Shown one piece after another: positions 1 through 13,345 of a stretch of DNA of 64,000 nucleotides. Each line of letters starts with the position of its first letter. Position 1 is the first letter of the stretch. The notes below the pieces were generated by a model. That model worked only from the letters and a program-made list of their open reading frames with translations, was not told where the DNA came from and did no database searches. The DNA lies in the NCBI GenBank assembly GCA_008360975.2, contig CM039192.1, forward strand, positions 9,640,194 through 9,704,193, written 5' to 3'. The translations under genes were made by a program, and so were the position numbers. The DNA comes from Lichenostomus cassidix (Eukaryota; Chordata; Aves; Passeriformes; Meliphagidae).

Positions 1-292
1 CATCTGAGGTGTATTCTCTTTGCCTGCCTCAATTGATTTGCTTTATGAATAACTGTATGAGATTTCTGTTTAAGAAAAGCCCTTCTGCTTGTCCCATTTC
101 TATGTGCTAAATATTTTAGTCTGATGTATAAAGTCTAAATAGAAAAGAGACTGTACATTCTAACACAGATGAAGTTACTTCAGAGATTACTGCCTCTTGC
201 TGCTTTGCTCAGTCAGTCGTGGAGCTGCTGTTTGCAGGAATACTTCTAGGAATTCATGGGACTCCTCTATGAATAAAAATAAGTAGAATAGC

Positions 293-310
293 TACCCTGG
301 TACCAGGGTA
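293..310. repeat. Perfect 18-bp palindrome
   Basis: The sequence TACCCTGGTACCAGGGTA equals its own reverse complement. It has no spacer and lies in otherwise ordinary AT-rich DNA. It could be a dimeric transcription-factor site or a chance palindrome. Confidence 0.8.
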
Positions 311-1575
311 CAGTGTTAATATAAACAAAACACCACCTCACTCACTTTTGAGGCTCCAGTTTAGGGCTGTCAGTTTTGCCAGGGGACACCTGACAGCTCA
401 CACCAGTGCAGCCTCAAGGGGAGGCTCTGTCCCATGCAGGCTGCATGGTCACTGCCTGCTATAGGGGCTGGATTTTGGCAAGTCTGGTGGAAGTGTGTGC
501 ACAAGTTTCTCTCTGTGCTCTAGTTTTTTGATGGAGGATGTTATTTTCAAGTTCTAAATTTTCATTACCTTTCCAGATCTATATTTACATAAATTTTTTA
601 AATGGCAGTACCTAGAGGCGTAATGACTCTATCAATTTTGTGGTAATAGTCTTGGAAATAGCTGCACTATGATTAAAAGTGCCAATCCCAAGACAGTCTA
701 TGTCAAGCCTACCAACACCCACAATCCACTGAATCAATAAGATTATAGGACTAAGATGCCCATGAAAGAGTTGTTCTGATCCATCTGCTGCCTTTCACTC
801 GATAAGATTCTCACAATGAATTTTAGGTGTGATTTTGACACGGTGCTTCTCACCTGGCATCACATCATGTGCCATCACAGCCACCCACCACCTTCTCATG
901 CCTGGGAAATCATGCTGGGAGCTGGGACACTGCCCCTGTCAGCCCTTGGTGTAAAGGTCATCCATTGCAAGGCTGCCAGTTTTACAAAGATAATTCATTG
1001 CTTGGTGTGGGCTACAGCACAGCGTTTCCATGTGTTTCTAGCGAGAGAGTCTAATACTCAATGCTTTTGAGAACAAAAAAGACAACAGCAAGTAATTTTT
1101 CACACTTTCCTAAAAGAAGCCTGTGGGGCTTGTTGCCCCAATGTTGAGAGTAAGACATCATTTTCAATAATAAAAGTAGCCAGAATTTTAACAGGAAGTT
1201 TTTTGGTTTTTTAATGCAGTGGATAACATGAATGTGTGCTTCAGAGCATGGGTCTGCATTTAACAAATGTGGTTTAAGTTTTCTGTATTCAAACATATCG
1301 GGAATATAAACATAAGAGAAAAGAGCGACAGTCATTTAAGGGGCAACTCTAGCAGGGTAATACATGTGTATAAGATAACAAGGTGTAGATTTAAGCATAA
1401 AGCCTGGATTTTGCCTGTCTGAGGGATGAAGTTCAGGAACTTCAAGAGCAGTGGGTGAAACAAAACGTTCAACTACAGCTCAAACGTAGTAATCTATGAG
1501 TTAACTCTCTGACTTTCAGCTCAATGGTGCTACGGAGACACAGACATGTGAGCAGGCTCTCTAAAGAGCCAGGTC

Positions 1576-1596
1576 ATGTCCAGCTGAGCTGGACAT
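1576..1596. repeat. 21-bp inverted repeat, 10-bp arms
   Basis: The arms ATGTCCAGCT and AGCTGGACAT are exact reverse complements separated by one G. The centre contains CAGCTG, an E-box. Too short for an RNA gene; could be a protein-binding dyad or chance. Confidence 0.75.
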
Positions 1597-2559
1597 TCAT
1601 CATAACTGACCTGCTGCCAGTGGAGAGCCAGAGCTAATTAAGCCCTGCTGGACCTCAGCTCATTTGTACTGAGGCACTGGGGTGGCTCTGCACTATCAGC
1701 TGTGCTGTGCTCTTCAATACCTGTTTTTTCCCATTGCATGATGTATCCCTTGTTGAATAATGGAGCCTGATTAGCTTTTGAAAGCAGGTCCTAAAGTATT
1801 TTGTAAAGGCAGCAGTGACTCTGGAGATGCTCTAGTGGCACATTTTCTAAACAGAAAGTCCCTGGACAGATAATTCCATTCCTGTGCTTGTCAGTGTGTG
1901 CTGAACCTGCCTGTGCAGGCTGAGCAGCTGGAGCTGAGCTGAGGGAGCACTCAGGGTGGGGAAGACTTCTGTGAGGGTCCAGGTTAGTGTCTGCAGGGTT
2001 TCTGTACCCAGTCCTGCCACAAGAATTGCTGCAAACTGTACAAAAGTGTTGTCTGTTAATTGTGGTTCTGGACATTGCACGTCTAGATCTTTTCCATATT
2101 TCTTATGCCCCCATCTCTTTGTCTTATTTTTTTTTTTTAATATTTGTGTCAGATTCTTATGAAAGGGAGCCTGAAATATATCAGAGACTCTAGTGTTTTT
2201 GTGTACCAACTGTTTTTCCCCCTCTATTCTTGCCTTATTTTATAAAAGAAAAGATGACTGTGTGCAAAGGAGAAAATAAGTTCTTGAGCAGAATTGAACT
2301 GTGATAGTACAAAGTTGCCTACCCAGATATTTGAGAGACAGGAAACACGCTTGGATGATCAGCAGTGCCTGTGATCCTGTCAGGAAAAAGCAACTTTTGT
2401 TAAGTTGGGTTTGATAACCTAGGCTGAAGCAGTTACTTTTGGAGATCCTGTGTTATCTTCCTATTGCTTTGTGATAGCTGTATGGGACAATCTGCTGACA
2501 GTCTGTCGAGTCTGTTTTTCTCAGTACTCCCTGTTACCAGCAGTCACCAGGTTTCTCTT

Positions 2560-2890
2560 CCTAGGGCCTGATCCAATACCCACTGAAGTCCATGGAAAAA
2601 ATCCCAGGATCCTATACCCTGCTGTGCTAGATGAGGCAAAGCACCAGTTTGAGAGTCCACTACCTCTGGTTCATTAGATGCTGAAATGAGTTTTGCCAGA
2701 AAATAATGACTCCCTCCTCTGGGCAGTGCATTACAGTTGTACAAGTGGCCCAGTCAGTGAACTAACCCCAGTCTCCTAATTCTGTGCATTCAGTCACTAA
2801 GGCCTGGATTCCTTGCTGATGTACATCAGCACTGTTCCAAGATTTACACTACCATAAAAGGTCCTGAGATGTGTAGGGCATGGGTTGTTT
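2560..2890. repeat. Degraded ancient amniote interspersed repeat (probable)
   Basis: At 2564-2595 the text GGCCTGATCCAATACCCACT is followed by GAAGTCCATGG, and at 2800-2875 there is a GCCTGGATTC, TGATGTACATCA, TTTACACTACCATAAAA pattern. Both resemble the GATCC-AA-CCCA-TGAAGTCAATGG and TTACACTGGTGTAAAT motifs that recur in old palindrome-rich repeats of birds, crocodilians and turtles. The assignment is from memory of these motifs; the family name is not known to me. A perfect 18-bp palindrome sits inside at 2814-2831. Confidence 0.4.
2814..2831. repeat. Perfect 18-bp palindrome
   Basis: TGCTGATGTACATCAGCA is exactly self-complementary. It lies inside the probable old amniote repeat, whose family members are known for dyad-symmetric segments, so it may be part of that element rather than an independent site. 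Confidence 0.75.
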
Positions 2891-2899
2891 TAAAAAAAA

Positions 2900-3700
2900 T
2901 ACCTATTATTAATGACCAAATACAGGAAAGAATCTTTTAATGTGAGTCTTAGTGTAAGTAAGTAGGCAGTATGTGAAGTATAACCTGGGGCTGTGGCTCT
3001 GCAGTGAATGTGATTCTAGTATTTTAAGTTGTGTGTAGTTTACTAAAGCAACGAGATCTGCACTATGTATGCAGCTCATATTCAGCTAATTGTGTCTTAC
3101 TGACTTGGCTGCTTATTTTCGAGCCATTGTACTTAGGATAATCAGTGGTGCCTTATTACTGGTATTACACATCAGGCATTAAAGACAATTAATGGGCTTT
3201 AACTTCCCAAATTACTTAAGAGCCTTTAGAAGAAATCTGGAGAATAGATTTCAGTTATTGGAATGAAAATGTCACAGTTTTGTGCTTTGGTAAATAACCT
3301 GTTCACAGAGATGTCTTACTTATCACTGTGGTATGCTTATTCATTAAGGGCTAATTGCAGAGGTCTCTAAATGAAACACTGCAAACCACATTCCACTCCA
3401 GTGCCAGTTTGTTTAAAGTCTGCAAAGCTTTATTATTAGCACAATTTAATTATGAAAATGGCAACCATGGAGAATTCTGAACACATTCTTTCCCTTGATC
3501 ATTAGTTACAGGGCAAAAATGAAACACTTCCAACAATGAAGGGTTCATATTTCAAGCTTATACAGTAGCTGCTAAAAGGCTATACTCAGAAAATCAATTT
3601 TATTAAAGTCCTTCAAGCACTAAAGGGACTTCCATGCAACTAAGCAATTTTAAAAACATGTCCACAAGCAGTGACTTTTTGATTCATGTTTTTAACAGGG
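2900..3700. promoter_or_regulatory. Candidate conserved non-coding element
   Basis: AT-rich, low in simple repeats, with dense homeodomain-type cores: AGCTAATTGT near 3086, GACAATTAATGG near 3185, CAATTTAATTATG near 3442, and no useful reading frame. This texture is typical of developmental enhancers around Iroquois genes. Conservation is inferred, not seen. Confidence 0.3.
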
Positions 3701-6700
3701 TTATATTTTCACTGTTTTCAATATTGTCCCCCAAAGCAGGGTCAGAAATGGTTAGAGGGGGGGAGAGGAGGTGAGCAGAGCGTGTTCTGACATAGCTGTG
3801 ACTTGCATCCTTTACCTGAAGGTACTTAAAAGAGGACTATGGACTGGATCTGGGAAGCCTGTCATGCTCTTAACTAAAACAGATCAGAAGTCAATGGTGT
3901 TTTCACCTTTTCCAGCTTTCTTTTCCAGCCCAGGAAATTAAGTTTGGGGTACTACTAAGAAAAAGTGTAGGTTATATATATTTTTTTAATGAAGCTGTGA
4001 TTTGAGCTAAAAATAACAGGAAACTATTTTCTTAGAAAGAAAAGGGAATGACATATGTGGTAAAAGGATGAAAAGAGTTCATGCATTGCTCTGCTCCTAA
4101 AGACTAGTGAGTTGAGAGCTATGCCTGTATTTCAGGGTCCAAAATCACTGGACATTGAGTGCAAGTCCACCAAAGTCACTGAGTTGTACAGTAAATTATT
4201 GCCCTGATCCAAAGTCCTTTGTTTTCCCTGAATCCTAACTCCCCAAAAGAGGGATAACCCTAGACAAGGGTAAGAGTGTGAAAGTCTTCTAGAATATCCT
4301 GAAATTTTAGAGTATAAAATAATCCTGTTCTTTATATGCATGTCTATATATATATATATATATATATATGTGTGAATTAAAGCTTGAAAAAAAGATGTAG
4401 GCATCCCTCTGGTTATCCCCATGATAATGCATGATATTTGGCCTAATGATTTTCCCATTTAACACAATTATGAACCTTGCATCAGTTCAGTGAAAACAAA
4501 CTGAAGCAAACTGGCAGCAAATTAGAAAAGTTAAGAACAAATGCATGCTTGTGTATACATCCAGTATTCCAAATATTCCACACTGCGGCCATTGAGGTCA
4601 GTCCCACATATTTTATCAATTTTAACGTGTGAATTAATCCAAGTTCTCCGTGTACTTCAGATTTAGCAGCAACCGATCCATGAAATCATTACATTCTTTT
4701 AAAAATAATTTTTATAAGATAGGATTTTTAGACCTTAAGTCTCTGATGACAGCAATAAATATCCATCATTAGGTATGAGTGATTATGCCAGGCTGTTCCA
4801 GTTCTGCTTATGAAACATAGTTTCTTTCTGCGATCTATAAGGAATTCAACTGATAAGGATGAAAACCCTCTTTCTGGTAAACTTAAAATGCATAAATCAA
4901 ATTTTTGATCCTAATGTTGGTTGTGGTGATTTTAAATGGCATAAGATTAGGCAGGGACACTGTCTGTTCCTACAGATTTTGAAAATCCTCCAGCAGCAGC
5001 TCTGCTCAGGCCTCAGCTTTCCTCAGAGCTCAGCTGGCCCAGCTCACTGCATCCCAGCACTGATTCCCTTCTCCATCACTTTTAATTGCCAGGGGAAAAC
5101 ACTCAAATACTGCAGTAAGGAACAAACCTTCAGGTGCTCACAGCTGAACCAGGGCAGGGGTGTCAGGTCTCTGGACAGCCCATGTTTCAGCCCCACTGGG
5201 GGGAGCAGGGCGACAAGGGAAGGCAGTGTTGAGCTTTTCCTTGCACCATGAGTTGCTTGGCACAAACTCTGTACAAGAATTCCCCCTCCAGTGGATATGG
5301 AGGAAGATGATACAAATCTTAAAGAAAAGCAGACAGGTGTCAGAGCCGATGTTGGAAAAGGGCAGCACAGTCTGAATTGTGACTGGCTGCTGCTGCTGGC
5401 TGAAAACAGGGTTTGTCTGGCTAAGCACAGTCTAAAGAATTGTGCAGTTCCGGTTCACAGTGAAAAAACCTTGGGTTTAAAAAAGGTGAAGTGGATTTTG
5501 GGGGGAAATTGTTTTTTTACCTATGAATAGATCACATTTAAACCAATGCTTCATTTCAGTGTCAAGGTATGGATTCTTATTTTATAGAAAACACTTGTAA
5601 AGAAACGTAAAAGGAAAATGAAGTCTCCACAAAAAGGTTGTTTTAGACTTGTTAGACTACAGAAGGATCATTACCAAAATAACACATATTCATGAAAGGC
5701 TTTGATGTTCTAAAGGAGCACTCCCTCCAGCCACATCTGCAAAATCAAATGGAAAAATATCTTCCAGCTACACCAAGTTCTTCATTTTACTCCAGCAAAG
5801 AAGACTGTAGCCTACTGAGGGTATGGCAGGAGGCTAAGGAGGAAAACCAGTGTCTGTTCCCTCTTGCTAGTGCAGAACAGGACCCTGTGAGGTGCCATTT
5901 GAGACATTAACTGGATAACTGTAGCATTTCAGGACACACAAGTCTCTGGCCATCTCTTTGCTTCCCCCTCACTCACTCCACTCTTGCCACAATCTTCACC
6001 TGTGCTTTTTCCCTCAGTTAATTTATGGAAGCTTAGCTTGGCTTTTGCTATGTTCTATTTTCTGTTGTTGACATTATTGACCATTTTGGGTGGTGACAAA
6101 CAACTGAACAATATCAATAACAATTTATTAGGTACTCTAATTAATGAATTTAGCCTGTGACCCAGCTGCAATCATGACTGTGTTCAGTGTAAGCCTGCAG
6201 ACTGAGCAGCAGTACTCACAAATTCAGGTGCTGTGCTCAGACTAAGCAGCTTATGAATTCTTATATTTCAAAAGACCAAGGAACACGAAAACCTCAGAAA
6301 TTATGACAGTTTTGCTGATTTCATAAGAGTTGCAAATATTTAAATTCAGAGCAAACCTTTCAAATGATTGAGTTTTCTAAAAATATTTAAAATCTGTAAA
6401 AGCATCTTTGTCATATATGACTTCTACATACCTTTTACTTCAGTCAAGGAACAAGTAGCTGAACTGATAGGAATATAAAAATGTTGGGTTTAAAATAAAA
6501 TATTGTAGTTGGGCAACAAGTTTCACACGAAGTGGGCAAAAAAATATCCTGATGAGTTTGCAATCAAGTTCTACACCTGGAGCAGAGGCAATTCAGAGCT
6601 GCAAGGGGTCATCCCCATCAGCCATCCCAGGTGCCTCTGCAGGGTGTTCCTGCCTTCACCTGCCCCAGGTAAGGCTTTGCAGAGCTGTTACAAATCTTTG

Positions 6701-9300
6701 TTTCTACACAAATCCATTCTCAGAGATGCTTGTGCTGCCTTGCTTCTGTCATCGTTGTGGGAATAAAGCCACATGAGACCACTGGGTGGGGGAAAATGAG
6801 GACAGCCCCTCTCAGGGGTGGTGTGGCAGAGCCTTTTGTTAAGCTGCTGCCTGGGGGGACCTCAGTGACTGATGCTAGAGGTGATCCTGTGCCTGTTTCC
6901 ATAGGGGTTTAGTGCAGGAAGAAAGGTGCTACTGAATTTCTTATGAGGTGCTCTGGTCCTCCTTGGAGGGCTTTTGAGTGTGGGCTCAGGCCAGGGCATG
7001 CAATCAATGCTGCATATTGCTGTTTGTTGTAAAACTAAGGTAGAAATAGGCACAACTACTTAGTTTCTTCCTGTTTCACCTTCCTTGCACCCTGGTGCCT
7101 GTAAGGGAATCCCAAGTGCAGGGCAGAGCAGCTCTGTCCTTCACCACTGCACTGCTCCTTTTCTGGAAGGGCTGCTGTGACAGCAGGAGAATTACTGGTG
7201 CCATGGCAGGTGAGATGGCAGGGAAGGACCCTACTGACAGTTCTGTGCAGGTCAAAGGCATTTCACACATGTGTGTGTGACTGGACATGGGGACACATGT
7301 TCTGGTTAAGAGGGAAATGTAAAAGAGGGTCAATTTGTACTGTTTCAGTCTCAAGAGCAGCACCTCCATTTCTGGGTCCTATTACATATTTCATCACATT
7401 CTCACTGAACACATTTTTCATCTTCTCTATTGCTATTTCATTGTCTAAGTGGAAAGGAAATTCAATAAAGTTTGATTATTTTTTTTTCTTAGATTTTATT
7501 TTTATCTGAACTTTCAAACCCACGATACTCAAGTGGATTAGAAATTCAGCAAAATGAGTTCACCTGGTGACTGGCTGCATGCATTCTACACAGATGAAAG
7601 CCCTGACCCTGCAAACTCACTCCTGTCAGGAGTCCTTGATCTCGTGGTAGTCCTTAGGACTGCCTGGATTAGAAAAGAATTGCAGGATTAAGTCTTAGAA
7701 ATTCATTTGAAATATAAGACATTTGTTGCTTAATCTTGCAAAACAAGGCTCTCAAGTTTTCTCTTCCTTTAAAACAATATAAATATTCATTGAGTTATGA
7801 AACTCAATGGTCTTTTTCAGGAGATTGCTTTAACCATGTGAAATGGAGGCAACTGCAATAAAAATTTGTATTATTTTTATCTCTTCCCATCAATATAGTA
7901 AAGGACTTAATTTGCTAAGTAATTAATATATGATCCAAATATTTTTAAATGCCCAGAAGCTACCTCTGGAAAGTGAAATAACAAATTAAGCTATAGGTAT
8001 TTGTGCTGCCTTTTCAAAAAGTCTGAGGATGTGTTTTTGGGTGGGATGGCTACCTGAACACAATGAGTTGGAAACAGTGGGATCTCTCCCCTCTGATGGC
8101 ATGGCTGCAGAGAGCAGTGAGCCAGAGCTGAGCTGTGGTACTGTGTATGCAGAGCTGCTGCTCTTGTGCAAGCAATTAATAAAGGATCTCACTCTAAACT
8201 TGGCCATCTCAGCCAGGCTTTCTGCCTGATCCCAGTGCAGTAATTCAATCCTAAACTGCTGATCATCTGCCCCCTTCTCAGAGCAACAGTGAGGGAAGTG
8301 TTTTCTGCTGGCAGGTTTGTCAGGCTTGGTGGCAGGACCAGGGAGAGCCGTGTGCGCCTGCTGAGACCATTTGTCACTGCTGCTAATTTCAGTGGTTAAA
8401 GAGCCAGCCTTTCTCTGCCCTTGTGCTTGTACAGTGCAGGTTTTGGGCTTCTCTTTTCCACAGCTGTTACTTACTCCTTGGTTATGCTTGTGAAATGCAC
8501 TGTGTGCTGTTGTTATTTGTTATTGCTGTACTTGCAGGCAGGTAATGCAGAACTGGAAGGGAGGCACTGCTCTGTCACTGTAAGCAGCACAGTTTGGGAA
8601 TTGTTGTGCACTCAGAGAAATGCCTTGTGTACAGAATGCAATGCACTAATATTTTTAAATGGCTAAATTGCCGAGATATTGATTTGAGAGCTGTGGGCCT
8701 CCCACATGTGTAAACATTTAGGAATCACCGTTTCTTCCCTTTTATTTGTTTTCTGTGTAATATGAGAAATTTGGAGCTAGTCATTGGAAGGGCTTCACTT
8801 AAATTGATAAAAACTAAGTACTTTGCAGCCTGACACTTCATCCTTCATTCATGTCACTGCTCTACTTTTGTTTCCCAGATCAGTCAGAGTTAAATCCAGA
8901 CTGTCAGCTCTAACTTTGAACTTCCTGGCTTTTCTTACATGAGTACATGTCTCTTTTTTTCTTGTTTGTATTGATCTTACGATCTGACCTGTGAAAGAGT
9001 GATTGGGAGGTTACAGAGGCAAATTGTCACACTGCCATGATGGGATGCAGCAAGTAGAGGGAGCTGCAGAATAAAGCAGCTGCTCTGCTTTAGCTCAAGC
9101 CTCCTGCGTGGGCTCTGTTACTCCTCTGAGGTCTGGACTCCTTTGCTGCTGGCCCCAAGCTTAGCCCCGCTCTGCTTAATAAATAAAACTGGAGAAATCT
9201 TCATTATAAACAGCAGGCAAAGATACTCCTGAGACGGTAGAGACTGAGCAGGCTTGAGAGAAGGCTTGTAGGGCACTGAGCTGGTCAGAGTATACAAGTC
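3700..9300. other. Intergenic, no gene recognised
   Basis: Unremarkable non-coding DNA. It contains a TA microsatellite (4345-4369) and many frames of 60-130 codons that look random: no signal-like or domain-like pattern, low-complexity tails, no mutually consistent splice sites. Nothing else recognised. Confidence 0.55.
4345..4369. repeat. (TA)12 microsatellite
   Basis: Uninterrupted TA dinucleotide run of about 12.5 units, ending in TGTGTG. Likely length-polymorphic. Confidence 0.95.
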
Positions 9301-9317
9301 AAGACAAATGCCAGTAG

Positions 9318-9348
9318 GAATTAATGATAAAAGTGAATTAATGATAAA
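9318..9348. repeat. 14-bp direct repeat carrying TTAAT cores
   Basis: GAATTAATGATAAA occurs at 9318-9331 and again at 9335-9348, start to start 17 bp. Each copy has a homeodomain-type core (ATTAAT) and an overlapping TGATAA (GATA or TALE-like) motif. It could be a small homotypic site cluster or a local duplication. Confidence 0.7.
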
Positions 9349-12340
9349 TGCTGCACAGCGCTAATTGATTTGAGAAAAATAATCAGCATATCCTAGGTAC
9401 CCAGCTAAGATGGGCAGGCAGCAATTGCTTTTGGTTATTTAACTTTCCAATACTGCCATCAAAGTAGTATATATACATAAGGCTGGATTTGGCCTTCCCT
9501 ACCTGGAAATAAACCTGGGGGGTTTCAGGTACTGCCTGGGGAGATTTCTTAAAACCATGGCTGCTGCTAGAGCTTGAACTGCTTCTTAGGGCTGAGCTGT
9601 TGTGAAGACCTGCCCTTTGGGTAAATTCAAAAAAAGCTTAATATATTTACTGGAAGTCTAAATGTACTTTAGTAAATAAAGCAGTATTCAAGAAGGAGTT
9701 AATTATCTTTAATTTACACTAGTAAACTGTTTTCAAACAAACTGTTTTCTCCTGCTAATTGGAGATGGTTTCAATAAACACATAGGTTTATGCTGCAGTG
9801 TCCTGCTTGATCCCAGCCTGGATCTTTCCACACAGAGAGATTATTTTGAACATGGTCAGAACTATAGGTTCAGAGTTCACAGACATCAATAAAGTTTATC
9901 CAGTGCCAGAGAAATCAAAATAATGCTCCATAGGTCTATCAGAAAAACAAACAAAACAAGAGGCTTCTGCTTATAAAACTTGTATTTTTAGTTATGAAAA
10001 GTATGTAAAATGTGCCCAGTGAGCAGATCTGGAGTGAGGCAGGGTATTTCCCAGCACAGCCAGAGGCTGAGCTACTGTAAACATGGTGACAGCAGAGACT
10101 GTTTTGCCTGCACAGTTTTAAGTCTGTGTGGGTTTCAGCACCATTTATAATAACTTAAACTTACTAACAAGAGAAGTTAACTGTGCTAAACCACCAGATG
10201 ATAATTTTAATTTGTGTATTTGATCACCCATTGTCAACAAATGATTTATGAGATTAATAAAAATGGTATATGTGTATATCAGGGTAGTTCTTACTGCAGA
10301 GCAAAATTATTTTAGATTATTCTGGCTAGCAAACTGGCTGTGAATATTTCCCTGTGTATAGTTTGTGGCTGCACTTAATCAAAACTAGTATCTTCAATAT
10401 CTGTAGTCCTAACATCATATTGTTCTCATCATCTAGATTAGTAGATTTTTTCATATAATCTTCAAATTTTCATTTCACAAGTTCAGAGTTCATTCTGAAT
10501 GAGTGTTGTTTAATACCTGCCTAAGATTTGCCTTTTCTGTGAAGTGTTCTTCCCAGCACACTGATTTATTGCTGCAGTTGTAAAAAGCACATAAACACCA
10601 CCAAAGTGAATTAGATATTTTCTGAAGCAAATATTAATGAAAGAAGTCATCCATTTTCAGCAGCTGTGCATATATCAGGGAAAGCTTCCTAAGACTGAGT
10701 TGATTTTAGGTATACACTGGATATTAGCTGAATATTTGATTACATCTAATGAAACCCGTGTAGTTGTAGCTGTTTCCTCTGTAATACCAGCTGGAGTGTA
10801 CTTGGTAGCTCCATTGTCCAAGAGGAGAAAGGCCTGAGAAATGCTGCTTACAGAAGCACCATGGGTTATGGATGTTCTGCATGGGCATACCCTCTGTTTT
10901 GGTCCCCCACATCCACCCAGGCACTCTAATTCTCCTTTTTGTTGGTAACCTGCTGTAGGTGCATCCTAGGCAGCAGATAAACTCCCTGCTCACTCTGTGG
11001 GCTTTTCTGGCCTCCTCTGAAACACACCCCCACAACTTTGCTTCAGCTGACAAAATGCTTTTTCCAGAGGCATGATGATACATTTTTTTAAGGCTGCTAT
11101 TGACTGTATTCAGAAGAAGACATTTCAGAGTGAATCAGTGAAATTAATTTCAGAGAGACTGAAGGGCTCTTCTGATCCAGTCTTGTTTACTAATCTGCAG
11201 AGGGTACAGTGTATTATTGAGATTGTGCTGAAGTCTTGGACATGACATTTTAGTAAACAGGAGAAGCTCCACTTGCATTTCTCCTGATTTACATTGTGTA
11301 ACTGAGCTCAGTGTCTCTTTCTCAGAGATTAGCTGTGCCTTGAAAGTGCTTTCTCTACCAAAGCATAGTGTGTAACACACTTTTCCCTCTAAGTTTCTGT
11401 AGGAGATGGCACCTTGGTGTGCTGCTGTAACAGCTCCATTGCTTGTGTTTGGATTTTCTTGGAATTACTTGGCATGAATTGTGATCATCTCTCTTTTCAT
11501 GCTCTGTGTGTGTAACAAGGCTTGAGAGCACAAAGGCCCTGTGTTACACGAGCTAAGAAGGGCTGAGCCCAGCCTTGAACTCTGTCATCCAAAGCAAACC
11601 CACGTGATGGAGCTGCCTGTGCGCCTCTGGCCCCTCTTTAGCCCCAAAATCTCACCAGGCTCTGTGTGAGCCTCTGTCAGCATCACCCTGTGGGGTTGTA
11701 CCTCCTGTTAGGAAATTGGGGCTAAATGGACTGGTTTCCTTTCTTGATCCCTTTGTGAAGGAATTTGGTTGGTTTGTTTTCAGACCATGACACCTCTAGG
11801 AATGGTATGGGGCTGCAAATGAGGACTGAATTTGTAAGGCAGAGAGAGCAGGAGGAATTCTGCCTTTACTTCCGTTCCTGGCATATTCTCCCACCTCAGT
11901 TCCTGACAGCAACATGGAAGAAATTTGTGCACTAGTGACTTGCCCAGAAGCAAAAATTCTTATTTTTTCACTAATGCTTTATTTGAATTTAAGGGATTGG
12001 TTATGTTCTGCAATGGCATAAATGCCACATCAATAGTGTTCATTGAGAGAGATTATTATTGAGTGGATCAGATAAATATGGCCTACAAATGTGCTGATTT
12101 ACTCCAGCTTGTAAAACAAAACAGTTTACGTATACAATTTAAACATTCTTTCTCCTTTTTTTCCCCCCTAACCACATCCCTTGTGTGCATAATTGAGATT
12201 TCCTTACCACCCAGAAGACAGCAAGGAAACTCCTCGGGGTTTGGGCTGAGTTCTAAGCGGGTGCAGCTGGGAGCTTGGCCGGATGCTGCACACCTCCAGC
12301 AACACTAGAGAGCAGGCTGACACTGCTGTACTGCTGCCTC
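9349..12340. other. Intergenic, no gene recognised
   Basis: AT-rich non-coding DNA with scattered TAATTA-like words and no convincing coding frame. No tandem repeats beyond short runs. Nothing recognised. Confidence 0.55.
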
Positions 12341-12349
12341 AGCCCTGCA

Positions 12350-12780
12350 ATCTGCTGGAAATGTAATAATTGCTCTTTTATTCTTTAATAAACACACGCC
12401 ACATCATACAGAGAAACAAGGTGAGAGAATGAGAGAGAGGATATTGCATTCTTCCACAAAGGGCGGCTCAGTTTTATTTTATATGCTTTTTTTTTTTTTT
12501 TTAACCAGCAGAACAGTCCTACTATTTTAAATTACTCTGCCATCTTTCCTCCTGTTCCCCCCCTTTTAGCTAAATTAATGTATTGATTAGATCCCATTAG
12601 TGTGTAATCGATTGTTAATTTGACTCATCTTACAAATCATGTTTAACTTTATCAATAAAAAATATATATATTTCACATCTCACTCGTGCAATAAACTGAC
12701 AAAAAGCTGGGCATCCAGAATTCAGGCTGGAACTCCAGCTGCAGATGTAAAAGTAGATACTGTGATAACTTACATGTTAT
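12350..12780. promoter_or_regulatory. Candidate conserved non-coding element
   Basis: A strongly AT-rich block with homeobox and HOX/CDX-type words in quick succession (TAATAATTG, TTTAATAAA, CTAAATTAATG, TGTAATCGATTGTTAATTTG, TTTATCAATAAA), interrupted by a 16-T run at 12487-12502. No coding potential. Enhancer function is inferred from texture and genomic setting only. Confidence 0.3.
12487..12502. repeat. Poly-T run (16)
   Basis: Homopolymer of 16 T. No target-site duplication or element body was recognised beside it, so it is called as simple sequence. Confidence 0.9.
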
Positions 12781-13285
12781 TAAAAAATAGATATTATTTG
12801 TAAGAAAATGGTTAGGGAAGCAGTGGCAGAAGAAGGAGGAGTAGTAAGTATGGGGGTAAATCTGTGACTTGTTTGTTTGGAGTTCTTATTTTTTTCTGAA
12901 CCGACCGAACTGGACATTGTGACAAATGCCCCTGAAATGTGGTGAACACACTGCTTTGTGTGCTGGTGGTCTGGCACTGATCACTTGAGACATGAAGAAA
13001 CTTGTGTACCTGAGCTCCTAGTGAGTGGCGGTGTCCTTAGGATGCTGCATCCCACACTGACCGCTCTGCAAACTTCCCAGTTGTCTGCAGAGTTTCTTTC
13101 TGATGTAGCAAAAATGGAAATATTTTAAATACTGAAGGTATTTTTTAATTTTGAGGCCAGAAGGCACATGATACTTTCCAAGGCTAGCAGAGCAGATACT
13201 GCCATTCAGGCAATAATGATTGTGCTTTATATGGGCAGGATCCATGCAGATACCAACTAATCCCCTCCACTGAGGCAAGTATAGC

Positions 13286-13345
13286 CAGTATTATTATCCC
13301 TGTGTTACGGATAAGAAATTGAGATGAATAGTTAGCAGAAGGGCA
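13286..13345 (-). repeat. MIR/L2-like ancient retroelement tail (probable)
   Basis: The stretch AGTATTATTATCCCTGTG, then TTACGGATAAGAAATTGAG, resembles the reverse complement of the shared MIR/L2 3' region (TTATTATCCCCATTTTACAG followed by ATGAGGAAACTGAGG). Only about 60 bp are recognisable, as expected of a fossil copy in a bird genome. The call is from memory of the consensus. Confidence 0.45.

Larger units (their letters stand above)
1..2560. other. Intergenic, no gene recognised
   Basis: Mixed-composition non-coding DNA. All reading frames on both strands are under about 120 codons and none shows a recognisable domain, repeat architecture or splice-compatible chain. The only structures seen are a perfect 18-bp palindrome at 293-310 and a near-perfect palindrome at 1576-1596. 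Exons of an unknown gene cannot be excluded without transcripts. Confidence 0.6.
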
